In this document: positions 5,561 to 14,340 of the stretch, piece after piece
Layout of the letters: the number at the start of each line of letters is the position of its first letter
How positions within the stretch are numbered: position 1 is the stretch's first letter
Made by a program: the position numbers and the translations under genes
Origin: TMP-24 sp964600685
GTDB lineage: Bacteria > Pseudomonadota > Alphaproteobacteria > Rhodobacterales > Rhodobacteraceae
Assembly: GCA_964600685.1 (NCBI GenBank)
Contig: CAZRKU010000054.1
Coordinates: forward strand, 1-18,765
Direction of reading: 5' to 3'
DNA: 18,765 nucleotides
Notes under the pieces: model-generated
Seen by the model: the letters and a program-made list of their open reading frames with translations, nothing else
Databases searched by the model: none
Told to the model about the DNA's origin: nothing

Positions 5561-6739
5561 ATGACTTTCCCGCTCAACCCCGCGCTGGCCGGAACCTTCG
5601 CCCCTCCGGTGATGGAGGCACGCCGCTGGCTTGACGGGGTGACTTTTCCCCCTGAGCGCCCACTGATCAATGTCAGCCAGGCCGCGCCGGTCGATCCGCC
5701 GCCCGCAGGGCTGCGGCAAGCCATTGCCGACGCGGCACTGTTTCGCACGGAGGCGCATCTTTACGGCCCGGTCCTGGGATTGCCCGACCTGCGGGCCGAG
5801 GTCGCCGCCCAATGGTCCGTCCAATATGGCGGCAGGGTCGTCCCGAACGAAGTTGCGATCACGCAGGGCTGCAATCAGGCCTTCTGCGCCGCGCTCGCCA
5901 CGCTCGCCGGGCACGGCAGCGAGGTCATCCTGCCGACGCCCTGGTATTTCAACCACAAGATGTGGCTCGACATGGCCGGCTGCACCGCGGTGCCGCTGGC
6001 GACCGGTCCTGGCCTGATCCCCGATCCGGAGGCCGCGGCCCGCCTGATCACATCACAAACCCGCGCTATCGTTCTGGTATCGCCGAACAATCCCGGCGGC
6101 GTCGAATATCCCTCTGAGATCCTGCGCGCCTTCTTCGATCTGGCGCGCGCGCGCGGCATCGCGCTGATCGTGGACGAGACCTACCGCGATTTCGACAGCC
6201 GCGCCGGCGCGCCGCATGACCTTTTTGCCGATCCGGCCTGGCGCGGGACGCTGATCCATCTCTATTCCTTCTCGAAAGCCTACCGGCTGACCGGCCACCG
6301 CGTCGGGGCGATCGTGGCGGATGCCGGTTTTCTGGCGCAGGTCGAAAAGTTCCTCGACACCGTGGCGATCTGCCCCAGCCAGCTTGGCCAGATCGGCGCG
6401 CTCTGGGGCATGCGGAACCTGGCGCAGTGGGTGGCGGGGGAAAGGGCAGAGATCCTCGCCCGCCGACAGGCCATGATCGACGGCTTTGCCCGCCTTCCCG
6501 ACTGGCGGCTTCTGGGCTGCGGGGCCTATTTCGCTTATGTCGAACATCCCCATCCCCTGCCCTCGCCCGAAATCGCCCGACGTCTGGTGCGCGAGGCGGG
6601 CGTCCTGATGCTGCCGGGCACGATGTTCATGCCCGAAGACGATCCGGCGGGCACCCGACAGTTCCGCATTGCCTTTGCCAATGTCGATAGGGCGGGCATT
6701 GAAACGCTCATCGAACGATTGGAAGCCTGGCATCCCTGA
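5561..6739 (+). CDS. PLP-dependent aminotransferase, class I/II
   Basis: A 392-residue fold-type I aminotransferase; substrate not evident. The key residues are present: SPNNPGG (174-180, with the Asn contacting PLP), VDETYRDF (204-211, Asp205 to the pyridine nitrogen, Tyr208 to the cofactor), SFSKAYRLTGHRVG (236-249, Schiff-base Lys239 and phosphate-binding Arg247), and Arg369 in RQFRIAFAN, which binds the substrate carboxylate. An N-terminal LYGPVLGLPDLRAEVA segment (68-82) is also typical. The start chosen is ATG at 5561 because AAAGGAG lies 9 bp upstream; a GTG ten codons earlier (5531) has no such signal and would include the ribosome binding site as coding. It follows gpt by 42 bp and may be cotranscribed with fabI-gpt. 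Confidence 0.93.
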   Translation: MTFPLNPALAGTFAPPVMEARRWLDGVTFPPERPLINVSQAAPVDPPPAGLRQAIADAALFRTEAHLYGPVLGLPDLRAEVAAQWSVQYGGRVVPNEVAITQGCNQAFCAALATLAGHGSEVILPTPWYFNHKMWLDMAGCTAVPLATGPGLIPDPEAAARLITSQTRAIVLVSPNNPGGVEYPSEILRAFFDLARARGIALIVDETYRDFDSRAGAPHDLFADPAWRGTLIHLYSFSKAYRLTGHRVGAIVADAGFLAQVEKFLDTVAICPSQLGQIGALWGMRNLAQWVAGERAEILARRQAMIDGFARLPDWRLLGCGAYFAYVEHPHPLPSPEIARRLVREAGVLMLPGTMFMPEDDPAGTRQFRIAFANVDRAGIETLIERLEAWHP

Positions 6740-6750
6740 TCGCAGCCTGC

Positions 6751-6779
6751 TTGCCGATCCGCGGCGAACACCCTAAACA
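6751..6779 (+). promoter_or_regulatory. Candidate promoter of ppiD-trpE
   Basis: TTGCCG (6751-6756) and TAAACA (6774-6779) are separated by 17 bp, within the 75-bp gap before ppiD. The match is 4/6 and 3/6 to sigma-70 consensus. If real, it would drive ppiD and, through a 14-bp junction, trpE. Confidence 0.35.
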
Positions 6780-6814
6780 CCGACAGACGAACGAGTTCCG
6801 GGGAGCCTCGCACC

Positions 6815-8665
6815 ATGTCCACGCCGCTGCGCAAGAAACGCGCCAATTCCGTCATCTGGGGTATTCTGGCGCTGGTGATGCTGGGTCTTGGCGGATATGG
6901 AGTGACCAGTTTCTCCGGCGGCCGGACCGAGCTTGGAAGCGTCGGCGACCGGGTGATCAGCGTCAATGATTACGCCCGTACCCTCAAGCGTGAGATCGAC
7001 GCATTCGCGGCCCAGATCGGTCAGCCGGTGGGCTTCCCGCAGGCGCAGTCTCTCGGGATCGACCGGACGGTTCTGGCGCAGCTCGTGTCCTCGGCGACAC
7101 TCGAAGCACAGGCCCGCCGGGTTGGCCTGTCGGTCGGCGATGCGCAGGTATACGAAAAGCTGATCTCCGCCCCGTCGCTTCAGGGAATCGACGGCAAGTT
7201 CAGTCGCGATGCCTACAGCCAGTTCCTGCAGTCGCAGGGGCTGAGCGAGGCGGAATTCGAACAGATGCTGCGGGATGAGCAGGCGCGGACCATGCTGCAA
7301 GGCGCGGTTCTGGGTGGCGTGGGCGCGCCCGAGACGCTGCTCGCCCGCATGACCGGCTGGGCCGCGGAAACCCGCAGCTTCACCATGGCCGAACTTCTGG
7401 AATCGGACCTGACCGGACCGCTCGCGGCGCCCGCTGACGCGGACCTGAAAGGCTGGTATGACGCGCATCAGGATGCCTACATGCGCCCCGAAACCCGGCG
7501 GATCACCTATGTTTGGCTGAAGCCAGAGGCGGTGCTCGATCAGGTCGAAGTCGACGAAGCTGCCTTGCGGGCCGCTTACGAGGAACGCCGGTCGGAATTC
7601 GTCATTCCCGAGCGCCGCCTGCTCTCGCGACTCGTCTTCCCCACGATGGAGGCGGCCAAGGTGGCCAAGGCGCGTCTCGATGCAGGGGAAGCAAGCTTCG
7701 CCGACCTGACGACAGAACGCGGACTGTCCGCCGAAGATATCGACATTGGCGAGACCACGCGCGAGGAGCTGGGCGCGGCAGGCGATGCCATCTTCGCCCT
7801 GACCGAGCCGGCCGTTGCCGGGCCGTTCGAAAGTGACCTTGGCCCGGCGCTCTACGCGATGAACGGCGTCCTGATGGGCGAGGAGACGAGTTTCGACGAG
7901 GTCCGCGACGACCTTCAGGCCGAACTGGCACTGGACCGCGCCCGGCGTATCGTGGCCGACCGGCAGAACGAGATCGCGGACGCGCTCGCCTCCGGCGCGA
8001 CGCTGGCCGATGTCGCCAAGGATTTCGGCATGGAACCGGGCAAGATCGACTACAACAGCGAAAGCGAAGGCGGGCTGGTCGGATATGAGGCCTTCCGCAA
8101 GGTGGCCGACGCGCTCGGCCCTGACAGTTTCCCCACGCTGGAAGCGCTGGACGATGGCGGTGTGTTCGCGCTGCAACTGGACGGGATCGATCCGGCCGCG
8201 CCCCGCCCGTTTGAGGAAGTCCGGGAAAAGGTGACGGCGGATTGGCAGGCCGATCAGTTGCGCCTGGCGCTGGCCGAACTTGCCGGGGCCGATCTGGCCC
8301 AGCTTCAGAATGGTGCCACGCTCGAAGGACTCGGCCGGGTAACAACCCGCTACGAGGATTTTGCGCGCGACGGCTTTGTCGCCGATGCGCCGGCCGAGGT
8401 TGGCAAGCAGGCGTTCGAGATGACCGCAGGCGACAGCCGCGTGATCGAAGCCGACGGCCGCGTCTTCCTTGTCACGCTCGGGGCGGTGACGCCCGCCGAC
8501 CTGACCGACCCGGAGGTCGGCACCCGCCGCGCCCAGATCGGCGCATCACTCGATCAGTCGATGGCGCGCGATGTGTTCGAACTGTTCACCCGCGCGGCCC
8601 AGGCGCAAACCGGCGTCAGGATCAACCAGGCGGCGGTCGATGCCGTCAACGCCCAGATGCAGTGA
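6815..8665 (+). CDS. ppiD: PpiD/SurA-type periplasmic folding factor (peptidyl-prolyl isomerase family)
   Basis: A 616-residue membrane-anchored chaperone, close to the length of E. coli PpiD (623). After a short basic N-terminus (MSTPLRKKRANS) there is one membrane segment at about 12-34, so the bulk is periplasmic. Residues about 40-190 form the SurA/PpiD N-terminal chaperone domain (VGDRVISVNDYARTLKREI onward). A parvulin-like region lies around 265-350, but the usual HILV strand reads RLVFP and the LGW motif is not recognisable, so isomerase activity is doubtful; E. coli PpiD's parvulin domain is also reported to be inactive. Expected role: helping newly exported proteins fold at the inner membrane. 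Start ATG has GGGGAG 9 nt upstream. Only 14 bp separate it from trpE. Confidence 0.92.
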   Translation: MSTPLRKKRANSVIWGILALVMLGLGGYGVTSFSGGRTELGSVGDRVISVNDYARTLKREIDAFAAQIGQPVGFPQAQSLGIDRTVLAQLVSSATLEAQARRVGLSVGDAQVYEKLISAPSLQGIDGKFSRDAYSQFLQSQGLSEAEFEQMLRDEQARTMLQGAVLGGVGAPETLLARMTGWAAETRSFTMAELLESDLTGPLAAPADADLKGWYDAHQDAYMRPETRRITYVWLKPEAVLDQVEVDEAALRAAYEERRSEFVIPERRLLSRLVFPTMEAAKVAKARLDAGEASFADLTTERGLSAEDIDIGETTREELGAAGDAIFALTEPAVAGPFESDLGPALYAMNGVLMGEETSFDEVRDDLQAELALDRARRIVADRQNEIADALASGATLADVAKDFGMEPGKIDYNSESEGGLVGYEAFRKVADALGPDSFPTLEALDDGGVFALQLDGIDPAAPRPFEEVREKVTADWQADQLRLALAELAGADLAQLQNGATLEGLGRVTTRYEDFARDGFVADAPAEVGKQAFEMTAGDSRVIEADGRVFLVTLGAVTPADLTDPEVGTRRAQIGASLDQSMARDVFELFTRAAQAQTGVRINQAAVDAVNAQMQ

Positions 8666-8679
8666 CCGGGGCCGGCCGA

Positions 8680-10191
8680 GTGACACTTTTTCCCGACTTC
8701 GACAGGTTTGAAGCAGGCTGGGCCAGGGGCGAGAACCAGCTGGTCTATGCCCGGCTGGCGGCCGACCTCGATACGCCGGTTTCACTGATGCTGAAGCTTG
8801 CCGACGCGGCCAAGATGAGTTTCATGCTCGAATCCGTCACCGGCGGCGAGGTGCGGGGCCGCTATTCGGTGGTCGGCCTGAAGCCCGACGTGATCTGGGA
8901 GTGCCGGGGCGAACAGAGCCGCATCAACCGGCAGGCACGGTTCGACGACGGGGCGTTCGCGCCCCTGCCCGGCCATCCGCTGGCCACCCTGCGCGCGCTG
9001 ATCGCCGAAAGCCGGATCGAGATGCCCGAAGGCCTGCCCGCCATCGCCGCGGGTCTGTTCGGCTATCTGGGCTACGACATGATCCGGCTGGTCGAACATC
9101 TGCCGAATGTGAAGCCTGACCCGATCGGCGTGCCGGACGCGGTGCTGATCCGCCCGACCGTCGTGGCGGTCCTCGATGGGGTGAAGGGCGAGGTGACGGT
9201 CTGCTCCCCTGCCTGGATCGGTTCGGGCCTGACCGCGCGGGCGGCCTATGCGCAGGCGGCCGAACGGGTCATGGATGCGGTGCGCGATCTGGAGCGCGCG
9301 CCCGCGGGCGAAACCCGGTCGCTGGGCGACAGCGCGCATCTGGGCGAGATGCGGTCGAACTTCACCCCCGAGGGCTATCGGGCCGCCGTGGAGCGGGCCA
9401 AGGATTACATCCGCGCCGGCGACATCTTTCAGGTCGTCCCCTCGCAACGCTGGCGCGCGGATTTCACCCTGCCGCCCTTCGCGCTATACCGCTCGCTCCG
9501 CCGCACCAATCCTTCGCCCTTCCTGACCTTCTTCAACTTCGGCGATTTTCACATCGTCGGCGCCAGCCCGGAAATCCTTGTCCGGCTGCGCGGTGGGGAG
9601 GTCACCGTCCGCCCCATTGCCGGAACCCGGCCGCGTGGCGCCACGCCCGAGGAGGATCGCGCCTATGAGGCCGACCTTCTGGCCGACAAGAAGGAACTGG
9701 CCGAACATCTGATGCTGCTCGATCTGGGGCGCAATGACGTGGGGCGCGTGGCCAGGGTCGGAACGGTGCGCCCGACCGAGAAATTCATCATCGAACGCTA
9801 CAGCCACGTCATGCATATCGTCTCGAACGTGGTGGGCGAGATCGCCGAGGGCGAGGACGCGCTTTCGGCGCTGCTCGCGGGGCTGCCAGCCGGAACGGTT
9901 TCCGGCGCGCCCAAGGTGCGGGCGATGGAGATCATCGACGAGCTGGAGCCGGAAAAGCGCGGCATCTACGGCGGCGGTGTCGGCTACTTTGCTGCCAACG
10001 GCGAGATGGACATGTGCATCGCGCTCAGAACCGCGGTGCTCAAGGACCAGACGCTTTACATCCAGGCCGGAGGCGGCGTCGTCTATGACAGCGACCCGGA
10101 GGCGGAGTATCAGGAAACCGTCAATAAATCCAAGGCCTTGAAAAAGGCGGCGGAGGATGCGGGCCTGTTCGTGCGGCGCGGCAACCTCTGA
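8680..10191 (+). CDS. trpE: Anthranilate synthase component I
   Basis: Chorismate-using subunit of anthranilate synthase, which with TrpG commits chorismate to tryptophan. With a GTG start at 8680 it has 503 residues, the usual length. The N-terminal regulatory domain shows FMLESV (48-53), equivalent to the LLES feedback-binding motif for tryptophan. The chorismate-binding domain (about 225-495) shows RPIAGTRPRG, EHLMLLDLGRNDVGRV, PAGTVSGAPKVRAMEII and IYGGGVGYF. The open frame extends further upstream, but that overlaps ppiD; GTG at 8680 is the first start after the ppiD stop, with only a weak GGGG signal. No leader peptide with Trp codons fits in the 14-bp gap. It is separated from trpG by a convergent gene, so the two subunits are made from different transcripts. 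Confidence 0.96.
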   Translation: MTLFPDFDRFEAGWARGENQLVYARLAADLDTPVSLMLKLADAAKMSFMLESVTGGEVRGRYSVVGLKPDVIWECRGEQSRINRQARFDDGAFAPLPGHPLATLRALIAESRIEMPEGLPAIAAGLFGYLGYDMIRLVEHLPNVKPDPIGVPDAVLIRPTVVAVLDGVKGEVTVCSPAWIGSGLTARAAYAQAAERVMDAVRDLERAPAGETRSLGDSAHLGEMRSNFTPEGYRAAVERAKDYIRAGDIFQVVPSQRWRADFTLPPFALYRSLRRTNPSPFLTFFNFGDFHIVGASPEILVRLRGGEVTVRPIAGTRPRGATPEEDRAYEADLLADKKELAEHLMLLDLGRNDVGRVARVGTVRPTEKFIIERYSHVMHIVSNVVGEIAEGEDALSALLAGLPAGTVSGAPKVRAMEIIDELEPEKRGIYGGGVGYFAANGEMDMCIALRTAVLKDQTLYIQAGGGVVYDSDPEAEYQETVNKSKALKKAAEDAGLFVRRGNL

Positions 10192-10193
10192 CC

Positions 10194-10207
10194 GCCCCGC
10201 CAGGGGC
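10194..10207. terminator. Short hairpin between convergent trpE and yibQ-like gene
   Basis: GCCCC (10194-10198), loop GCCA, GGGGC (10203-10207) forms a perfect 5-bp stem in the 25-bp gap between the two stop codons. It is symmetrical and could act for both genes, but neither strand has a T-run after it, so it is at best a weak or Rho-assisted terminator. Confidence 0.25.
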
Positions 10208-10216
10208 AGGATCAGG

Positions 10217-11917
10217 CTAGGGCTGGCCCGCCATCATCAGCGCCGAGACCGGAGCCACGGACACCGCACCGCCCGACGGGCCGGTCGCCCAGGCCACGAA
10301 GGCTGTCACGACATCGGGGGTGGAGGGAATCGCGATGACCAGCTGGCCGGTCTGGCCCGCCGCGAAGGCCGCACGGTCCAGTTCGCGCGCCAGCGTCCCC
10401 ATGTTGACCTCGCCCGCGCCGAAGACCTTGTCGACCGACGCCACCGGCACCCCGGCCTTTTCGGCGGCGCGGCGACCGGGGTTCAGCCCCTGATCATAGG
10501 TGACAAGACCACGCCCGTCCGCCGCGAGAAGCGCCGCCAGGTGCTGCGCACCCTGGCTGGATCGCAGTTGGACCGCCGCCGGATCACCGATCACCGCCAC
10601 GGATTCGGGCAGGGTCTGGATGAAACTCTGATAGGCGATCTCGAAATCCGCCGGGGTCGCGCCGACGGGTTGGTTCCCGATCAGAATGGCGACCTCGTCC
10701 CCCGCGGCGCGATAGGCGGCGGCGGCGGCGGCGGCATCGGCCCTGAGCGGATCGACCGCGATGGTGACCGCGAACGGAAGCGAGGCGAGCGCCGAAGGAT
10801 CAAGCCCGCCGGCCTCCACCCCCTTGTCGAGGATCAGAACCGCCAGAATCGGACGCTGATCACTCTTCTGCCAGCGCGCGGCAAAAGCCCGCAAGGGCGC
10901 GGCGGCGGCTTTCGCGGCGGCGGGATCGACCGCAGGTTCGCTTCCCGCGACCGGCGCATCGGTGCCCGGCAGGCGCAGGATCGTGACGCCCGGCACGGCG
11001 CCGCCGGGAAGGGCCTGCACCTCGTCGGTTTCGGGGGCGGCAGGGTCGAGGGTCAGGACACGCGGCTTGTCCGCGCTTTCGGTTTCCGGGGGCGCGGGAC
11101 TGTCGTCGGGGGCAGGCAGGGTGATGGCGGCCGCACCCGCTTGTTCGGGGGGCGATCCGCCTTCAGGGGCGATGGGGGCGACTTCGGGCAGGCTCGCGAC
11201 GTCGGGCGCCGGATCGGCAACCGGTGCGTCACCCTGCTGCCCCGCGCCAGACACCTTTGCGCCGGATGCGTCGGGTTCCGCTTCGGCCAGCACCGGCGGT
11301 TCGGACGTCGGCCCGGTTTCGGCGGCAATTGTCGGCGGCTCGGGCGGCGCTTCGGTCACGGGGGCGGTTTCGGCAACGGCGGGCGGCGACATCACCCTTG
11401 TGTCCGGCTGGTCGGCGGTTGCCTTGTCGATCGCGGTCGGGGCGGGTTCGGCGGCCGCGGCGGGCGGCGGCGCGGCCGGGCTTCCCTCCCCCTCGGCCGG
11501 GGCGGCGTCGGCTGCGGGCCGCGCGGCGGTTTCGTCCTCCTTCGGGCGGGTGAACTCGGAGCCCTGCGGCACGTCAAGCATCGCGGTTTCCGGTTCCTGC
11601 GCCGCGGAGGTTGGCGTCGGGGCCGCGGGCCCGGGTGCGGTTACGGGTGCNNNNNNNNNNNNNNNNNNNNNNNNNNNNNNNNNNNNNNNNNNNNNNNNNN
11701 NNNNNNNNNNNNNNNNNNNNNNNNNNNNNNNNNNNNNNNNNNNNNNNNNNGTTACGGGTGCGACCGTCGACCCGGCCTCGCCTTCAGGCGCGACTTCGCC
11801 CACCACCGTCGCATCGTCCTGCTGGACCCCCAGGGGCATGACGAGGGAGGTCGTGGCAAGACCTGCCACCGACAGGGCCAGCCCCGCGACGCTTCCAGCG
11901 ATGAAACTCCTGCCCAC
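10217..11917 (-). CDS. Membrane-anchored divergent polysaccharide deacetylase (YibQ-like), interrupted by assembly gap
   Basis: Three parts are visible: an N-terminal membrane segment (FIAGSVAGLALSVAGLATTS), a long Ala/Pro/Glu-rich linker of more than 200 residues, and a C-terminal domain of about 210 residues of the 'divergent polysaccharide deacetylase' family (RPILAVLILDKGVE; LPFAVTIAVDPLRAD; GDEVAILIGNQP; GLVTYDQGLNP; VFGAGEVNMGTLARELDRA; GQLVIAIPS). The protein probably spans the periplasm to reach the cell wall; enzymatic activity is not shown. I chose GTG at 11917 (GTG-GGC, Val-Gly-Arg-Ser) because CCGGAGG lies 5 nt upstream; an open frame to 12028 would cross the promoter region. 100 N at 11651-11750 interrupt the linker. 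With 100 N the two flanks stay in the same frame, but the true length is unknown. It lies on the opposite strand between trpE and trpG. Confidence 0.85.
   Translation of the reverse strand: MGRSFIAGSVAGLALSVAGLATTSLVMPLGVQQDDATVVGEVAPEGEAGSTVAPVXXXXXXXXXXXXXXXXXXXXXXXXXXXXXXXXXXAPVTAPGPAAPTPTSAAQEPETAMLDVPQGSEFTRPKEDETAARPAADAAPAEGEGSPAAPPPAAAAEPAPTAIDKATADQPDTRVMSPPAVAETAPVTEAPPEPPTIAAETGPTSEPPVLAEAEPDASGAKVSGAGQQGDAPVADPAPDVASLPEVAPIAPEGGSPPEQAGAAAITLPAPDDSPAPPETESADKPRVLTLDPAAPETDEVQALPGGAVPGVTILRLPGTDAPVAGSEPAVDPAAAKAAAAPLRAFAARWQKSDQRPILAVLILDKGVEAGGLDPSALASLPFAVTIAVDPLRADAAAAAAAYRAAGDEVAILIGNQPVGATPADFEIAYQSFIQTLPESVAVIGDPAAVQLRSSQGAQHLAALLAADGRGLVTYDQGLNPGRRAAEKAGVPVASVDKVFGAGEVNMGTLARELDRAAFAAGQTGQLVIAIPSTPDVVTAFVAWATGPSGGAVSVAPVSALMMAGQP
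11651..11750. other. Assembly gap (100 N) flanked by identical 11-bp sequence
   Basis: Exactly 100 N, the usual placeholder for unknown length. The 11 bases GTTACGGGTGC occur immediately left (11640-11650) and immediately right (11751-11761) of the gap. On the coding strand both read as Ala-Pro-Val-Thr. This fits either two contig ends that overlap by 11 bp, or an unresolved tandem repeat in the linker of the YibQ-like gene. Confidence 0.95.
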
Positions 11918-12082
11918 TCCAGCCTCCGGTGCCTGTTCTTGCCACTCTGGTCTTTTCCCGACGCGTCCGGCCCTTGACCCCAGGACCGGGCTTCCCCCAT
12001 GTATAGCCCGACAAGCGCCGGGGTTCACCCGGAAACTGACAGACAGGTCACCGGACCCCGAGGCGGCGCGAAAGGAACGGCG
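11918..12082. promoter_or_regulatory. Divergent promoter region, yibQ-like gene / trpG
   Basis: The 165-bp gap must carry start signals for both genes. TTGACC (11974-11979) and TATAGC (12002-12007) on the plus strand look like -35 and -10 elements but are 22 bp apart, too far for a standard promoter. On the minus strand the same spot reads TATACAT, a reasonable -10 for the yibQ-like gene, with only a poor -35 (GTGAAC) about 18 bp upstream. No run of Trp codons or attenuator hairpin was seen before trpG. Confidence 0.3.
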
Positions 12083-12672
12083 ATGTTACTTCTGATCGAC
12101 AACTACGACAGCTTCACCTACAACCTCGTCCATTATTTCGGCGAGTTGGGCGCGCCGGTCGTGGTGCGCCGCAATGACGCACTGGATGTGCAGGAAGCTA
12201 TAGCCCTCAATCCGGCCGCCATCGTCCTGTCTCCCGGCCCCTGCGACCCCGATCAGGCGGGGATCTGCCTGGCGCTGACGATGGCGGCGGCGGAAACGAA
12301 GACGCCGCTGCTGGGCGTCTGCCTCGGCCATCAGACCATCGGTCAGGCCTTCGGCGGCAAGGTCGTGCGCTGCCATGAAATCGTCCATGGCAAGATGGGC
12401 ACGATGCTTCACGCCGGACAGGGCATGTTCCGCGACCTGCCCTCGCCCTTCCTCGCGACGCGCTACCATTCGCTGATCGTCGACCGCGCCAGCCTGCCTG
12501 ATTGCCTGGAGGTGACGGCCTGGCTTGAGGATGGCACGATCATGGGGCTTCGCCACCGCGATCTGCCGATCGAGGGCGTGCAGTTCCATCCCGAAAGCAT
12601 CGCCTCAGAGCATGGCCACCAGATGCTGCGGAATTTCCTGGAAGGTGCCCATGTGCCGCGCGGGGCGGCGGC

Positions 12673-12676
<4 letters not shown>
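12083..12676 (+). CDS. trpG: Anthranilate synthase component II (glutamine amidotransferase)
   Basis: Class I glutamine amidotransferase subunit that supplies ammonia to TrpE. It has 197 residues, the normal length for the stand-alone subunit. The N-terminal LLIDNYDSFTYNL (2-14) is the TrpG/PabA signature. The catalytic triad is visible: Cys80 in LLGVCLGHQ, and His169 and Glu171 in GVQFHPES. The conserved HGK (102-104) is also present. Start ATG at 12083 is preceded by AAAGGAACGG; an in-frame ATG 28 codons earlier is rejected. As the same subunit type also serves aminodeoxychorismate synthase, a shared role in folate synthesis is possible. The stop overlaps the trpD start (ATGA). Confidence 0.96.
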
Positions 12677-13694
<1,018 letters not shown>

Positions 13695-13698
<4 letters not shown>

Positions 13699-14339
13699 TC
13701 CCCGCCGCCTGGGCCGACCTGCCGTTCTTTGCCCGTGACTGGCCGGGCATTTCGGCGCGACTGGCGGCCGAACGCGGCCCGGTCTATCCGCCGCCCCACC
13801 GGATTTTCGCGGCGCTGGATGCCTGCCCGCCCGATCGGGTCCGGGTGGTGATCCTGGGGCAGGATCCTTATCACACGCCGGGCAAGGCCGACGGGCTGGC
13901 CTTCTCCATTCCCGATGGCTTTCCGGGGCGACTCGACAGCCTTGGTAATATTTTCAAGGAACTGTCAGACGATCTTCATGTAATGAGAACCCGAACCGAC
14001 CTGTCGGACTGGGCCATGCAAGGCGTGCTCTTGCTCAATACCGCGCTGACCGTGCCCGAGGGGCGCCCGCAGGCCCATGCAAGGATCGGCTGGGCGGCAC
14101 TGGTGGCCGAGGTGCTGGCCCGGCTTGACGGTTCCCCCCGGGCCTTCCTTCTGTGGGGAACCCCTGCGCAAAGGCTCGGGCGGCTCCATCTGAGAAACCC
14201 CGACCACCTGCTTGTGCACAGCGCCCACCCCTCCCCCCTGTCGGCCTATCGCGGCTTTTTCGGCTCGCGCCCCTTCAGCCGGGTGAATGATTGGCTGGCC
14301 AGCCGGGGCGCGGCGCCGATCGACTGGCAGGCCAGGTGA
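13695..14339 (+). CDS. ung: Uracil-DNA glycosylase, family 1
   Basis: Removes uracil from DNA as the first step of base excision repair. At 214 residues it is near the usual 220-230. Family 1 motifs are intact: GQDPYH (55-60, water-activating Asp57), the Phe70 stacking residue in GLAFSI, LLLNTALTV (112-120, uracil-reading Asn115), and HPSPLSAYRGFFGSRPFS (178-195, catalytic His178 and the DNA-intercalating loop). SLGNIFKEL (82-90) and WAMQG (106-110) also fit. The start is inferred as TTG at 13695, overlapping the trpD stop (TTGA), because the conserved N-terminal region begins within a few residues and no ATG or GTG is suitably placed. Translation is therefore probably coupled to trpD. Its stop lies one base from the stop of convergent comEC. 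Confidence 0.93.
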
Positions 14340-14340
14340 G

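Noticed and set aside
4937..5956. Minus-strand open frame spanning gpt and the aminotransferase start
   Set aside because: Crosses three well-supported plus-strand gene boundaries, as expected for a chance frame in GC-rich DNA.
6773..8176. Minus-strand open frame (467 codons) opposite ppiD
   Set aside because: Shadow of ppiD; no ribosome binding site or recognisable domain.
10157..11977. Plus-strand open frame through the N gap (606 codons)
   Set aside because: Gly/Arg-rich shadow of the YibQ-like linker, continuous partly because N codons carry no stops.
12002..12007. TTGACC (11974-11979) / TATAGC as trpG promoter
   Set aside because: The 22-bp spacing is outside the range of ordinary sigma-70 promoters; kept only as a note in the divergent region.
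11918..12028. N-terminal extension of the YibQ-like gene up to 12028
   Set aside because: The extra residues are not hydrophobic or signal-like, and CCGGAGG sits right before the GTG at 11917, followed at once by the membrane segment.
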